From NCBI GenBank assembly GCA_023445495.1, contig JAEXLC010000004.1, positions 1 through 48,251 of the forward strand: a stretch of DNA of 48,251 nucleotides, written 5' to 3'. Positions within the stretch are counted from its first letter, which is position 1. Each line of letters opens with the position of its first letter. Below the pieces are notes generated by a model. That model saw only the letters and a list, made by a program, of their open reading frames with translations, was not told the DNA's origin and searched no databases. This DNA is from Pseudomonadota bacterium. Lineage in GTDB: Bacteria; Pseudomonadota; Alphaproteobacteria; Sphingomonadales; Sphingomonadaceae. Positions 48,180 to 48,251 of this stretch are shown here, in pieces. The translations under genes were made by a program, and so were the position numbers.

Positions 48180-48251
48180 CCTCCCCGAGCTTGCCTCGGG
48201 GAGGGGGACCATTCGCATAGCGAATGGTGGAGGGGCCGCCGCAGCATGCGG
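48180..48251. repeat. Dispersed repeat with two hairpins at the window edge
   Basis: CTCCCCGAG-CTTG-CCTCGGGGAG is followed by CCATTCGC-ATA-GCGAATGG and GGTGGAGGGGCCG. Such two-hairpin units are frequent between genes in sphingomonads. The right end is cut by the window. Confidence 0.7.

Overview
The window reads as a chromosomal segment of a high-GC alphaproteobacterium, most probably a sphingomonad (Sphingomonas or a close relative). The grounds are indirect: dense GC-rich codon use, a RcnB-type protein, a TonB-dependent receptor of the sphingomonad type, tadE/tadG, the alphaproteobacterial single-permease Lol exporter, and short dispersed palindromes of the CCCTGAAC...GTTCAGGG and GTCATCCCGGC...GCCGGGATGAC kinds common in these genomes. 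I see no insertion sequence, prophage, CRISPR array, rRNA or replication origin. About 48 protein genes and two tRNAs are supported. Most long open frames opposite real genes are GC-driven shadows and are left out.

Left part (1-9300): a minus-strand propionyl-CoA / methylmalonyl-CoA unit (pccB, a small unknown protein, mce) faces a short-chain acyl-CoA responsive regulator (ScfR type) across a promoter with a TGCAG-N5-CTGCA palindrome. Then come a DUF3829 lipoprotein, a class II aldolase coupled to an exported unknown protein, a DODA-type dioxygenase, an orphan [2Fe-2S] subunit, a disordered RcnB-like periplasmic protein and a prolyl-4-hydroxylase-like oxygenase. Middle part (9300-22200): dapA and a lytic transglycosylase lie between two copies, in opposite orientation, of a paired REP element. 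They are followed by greB, acylphosphatase, DoxX, an outer-membrane protein, a chemoreceptor, ettA, an M28 peptidase with clustered palindromes upstream, a small Ala/Asn-rich lipoprotein, a DctA-type symporter and tRNA-Pro plus a CAT-anticodon tRNA.

Right part (22200-48251): a soluble, partly degenerate histidine kinase is coupled to a polysaccharide deacetylase. Next are an Lrp/AsnC regulator, a TPR protein, an orphan MraZ-like protein coupled to a basic zinc-ribbon-like protein, and a tightly packed lolC-lolD-acetyltransferase-glutathione peroxidase operon. A strongly structured intergenic stretch ending in a plus-strand terminator (about 31780-31990) looks like a non-coding RNA gene. A tadE-tadG-pilZ operon is divergent from a gene whose product joins a Phd-antitoxin-like DNA-binding domain to two PAS domains. 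A TonB receptor, a small heat-shock protein with a ROSE-like leader, a second chemoreceptor, a periplasmic cyclophilin, two unknown membrane proteins, pyrG, secG and a MarR-SH3-argC cluster complete the window.

The best candidates for something undescribed are the Phd-PAS-PAS fusion with a palindrome abutting its start codon (34803-35702), the structured RNA candidate near 31.8-32.0 kb, the MraZ-like/zinc-ribbon pair (27764-28695) and the degenerate kinase-deacetylase pair (22216-25519). All assignments rest on reading motifs by eye; no database search was run.
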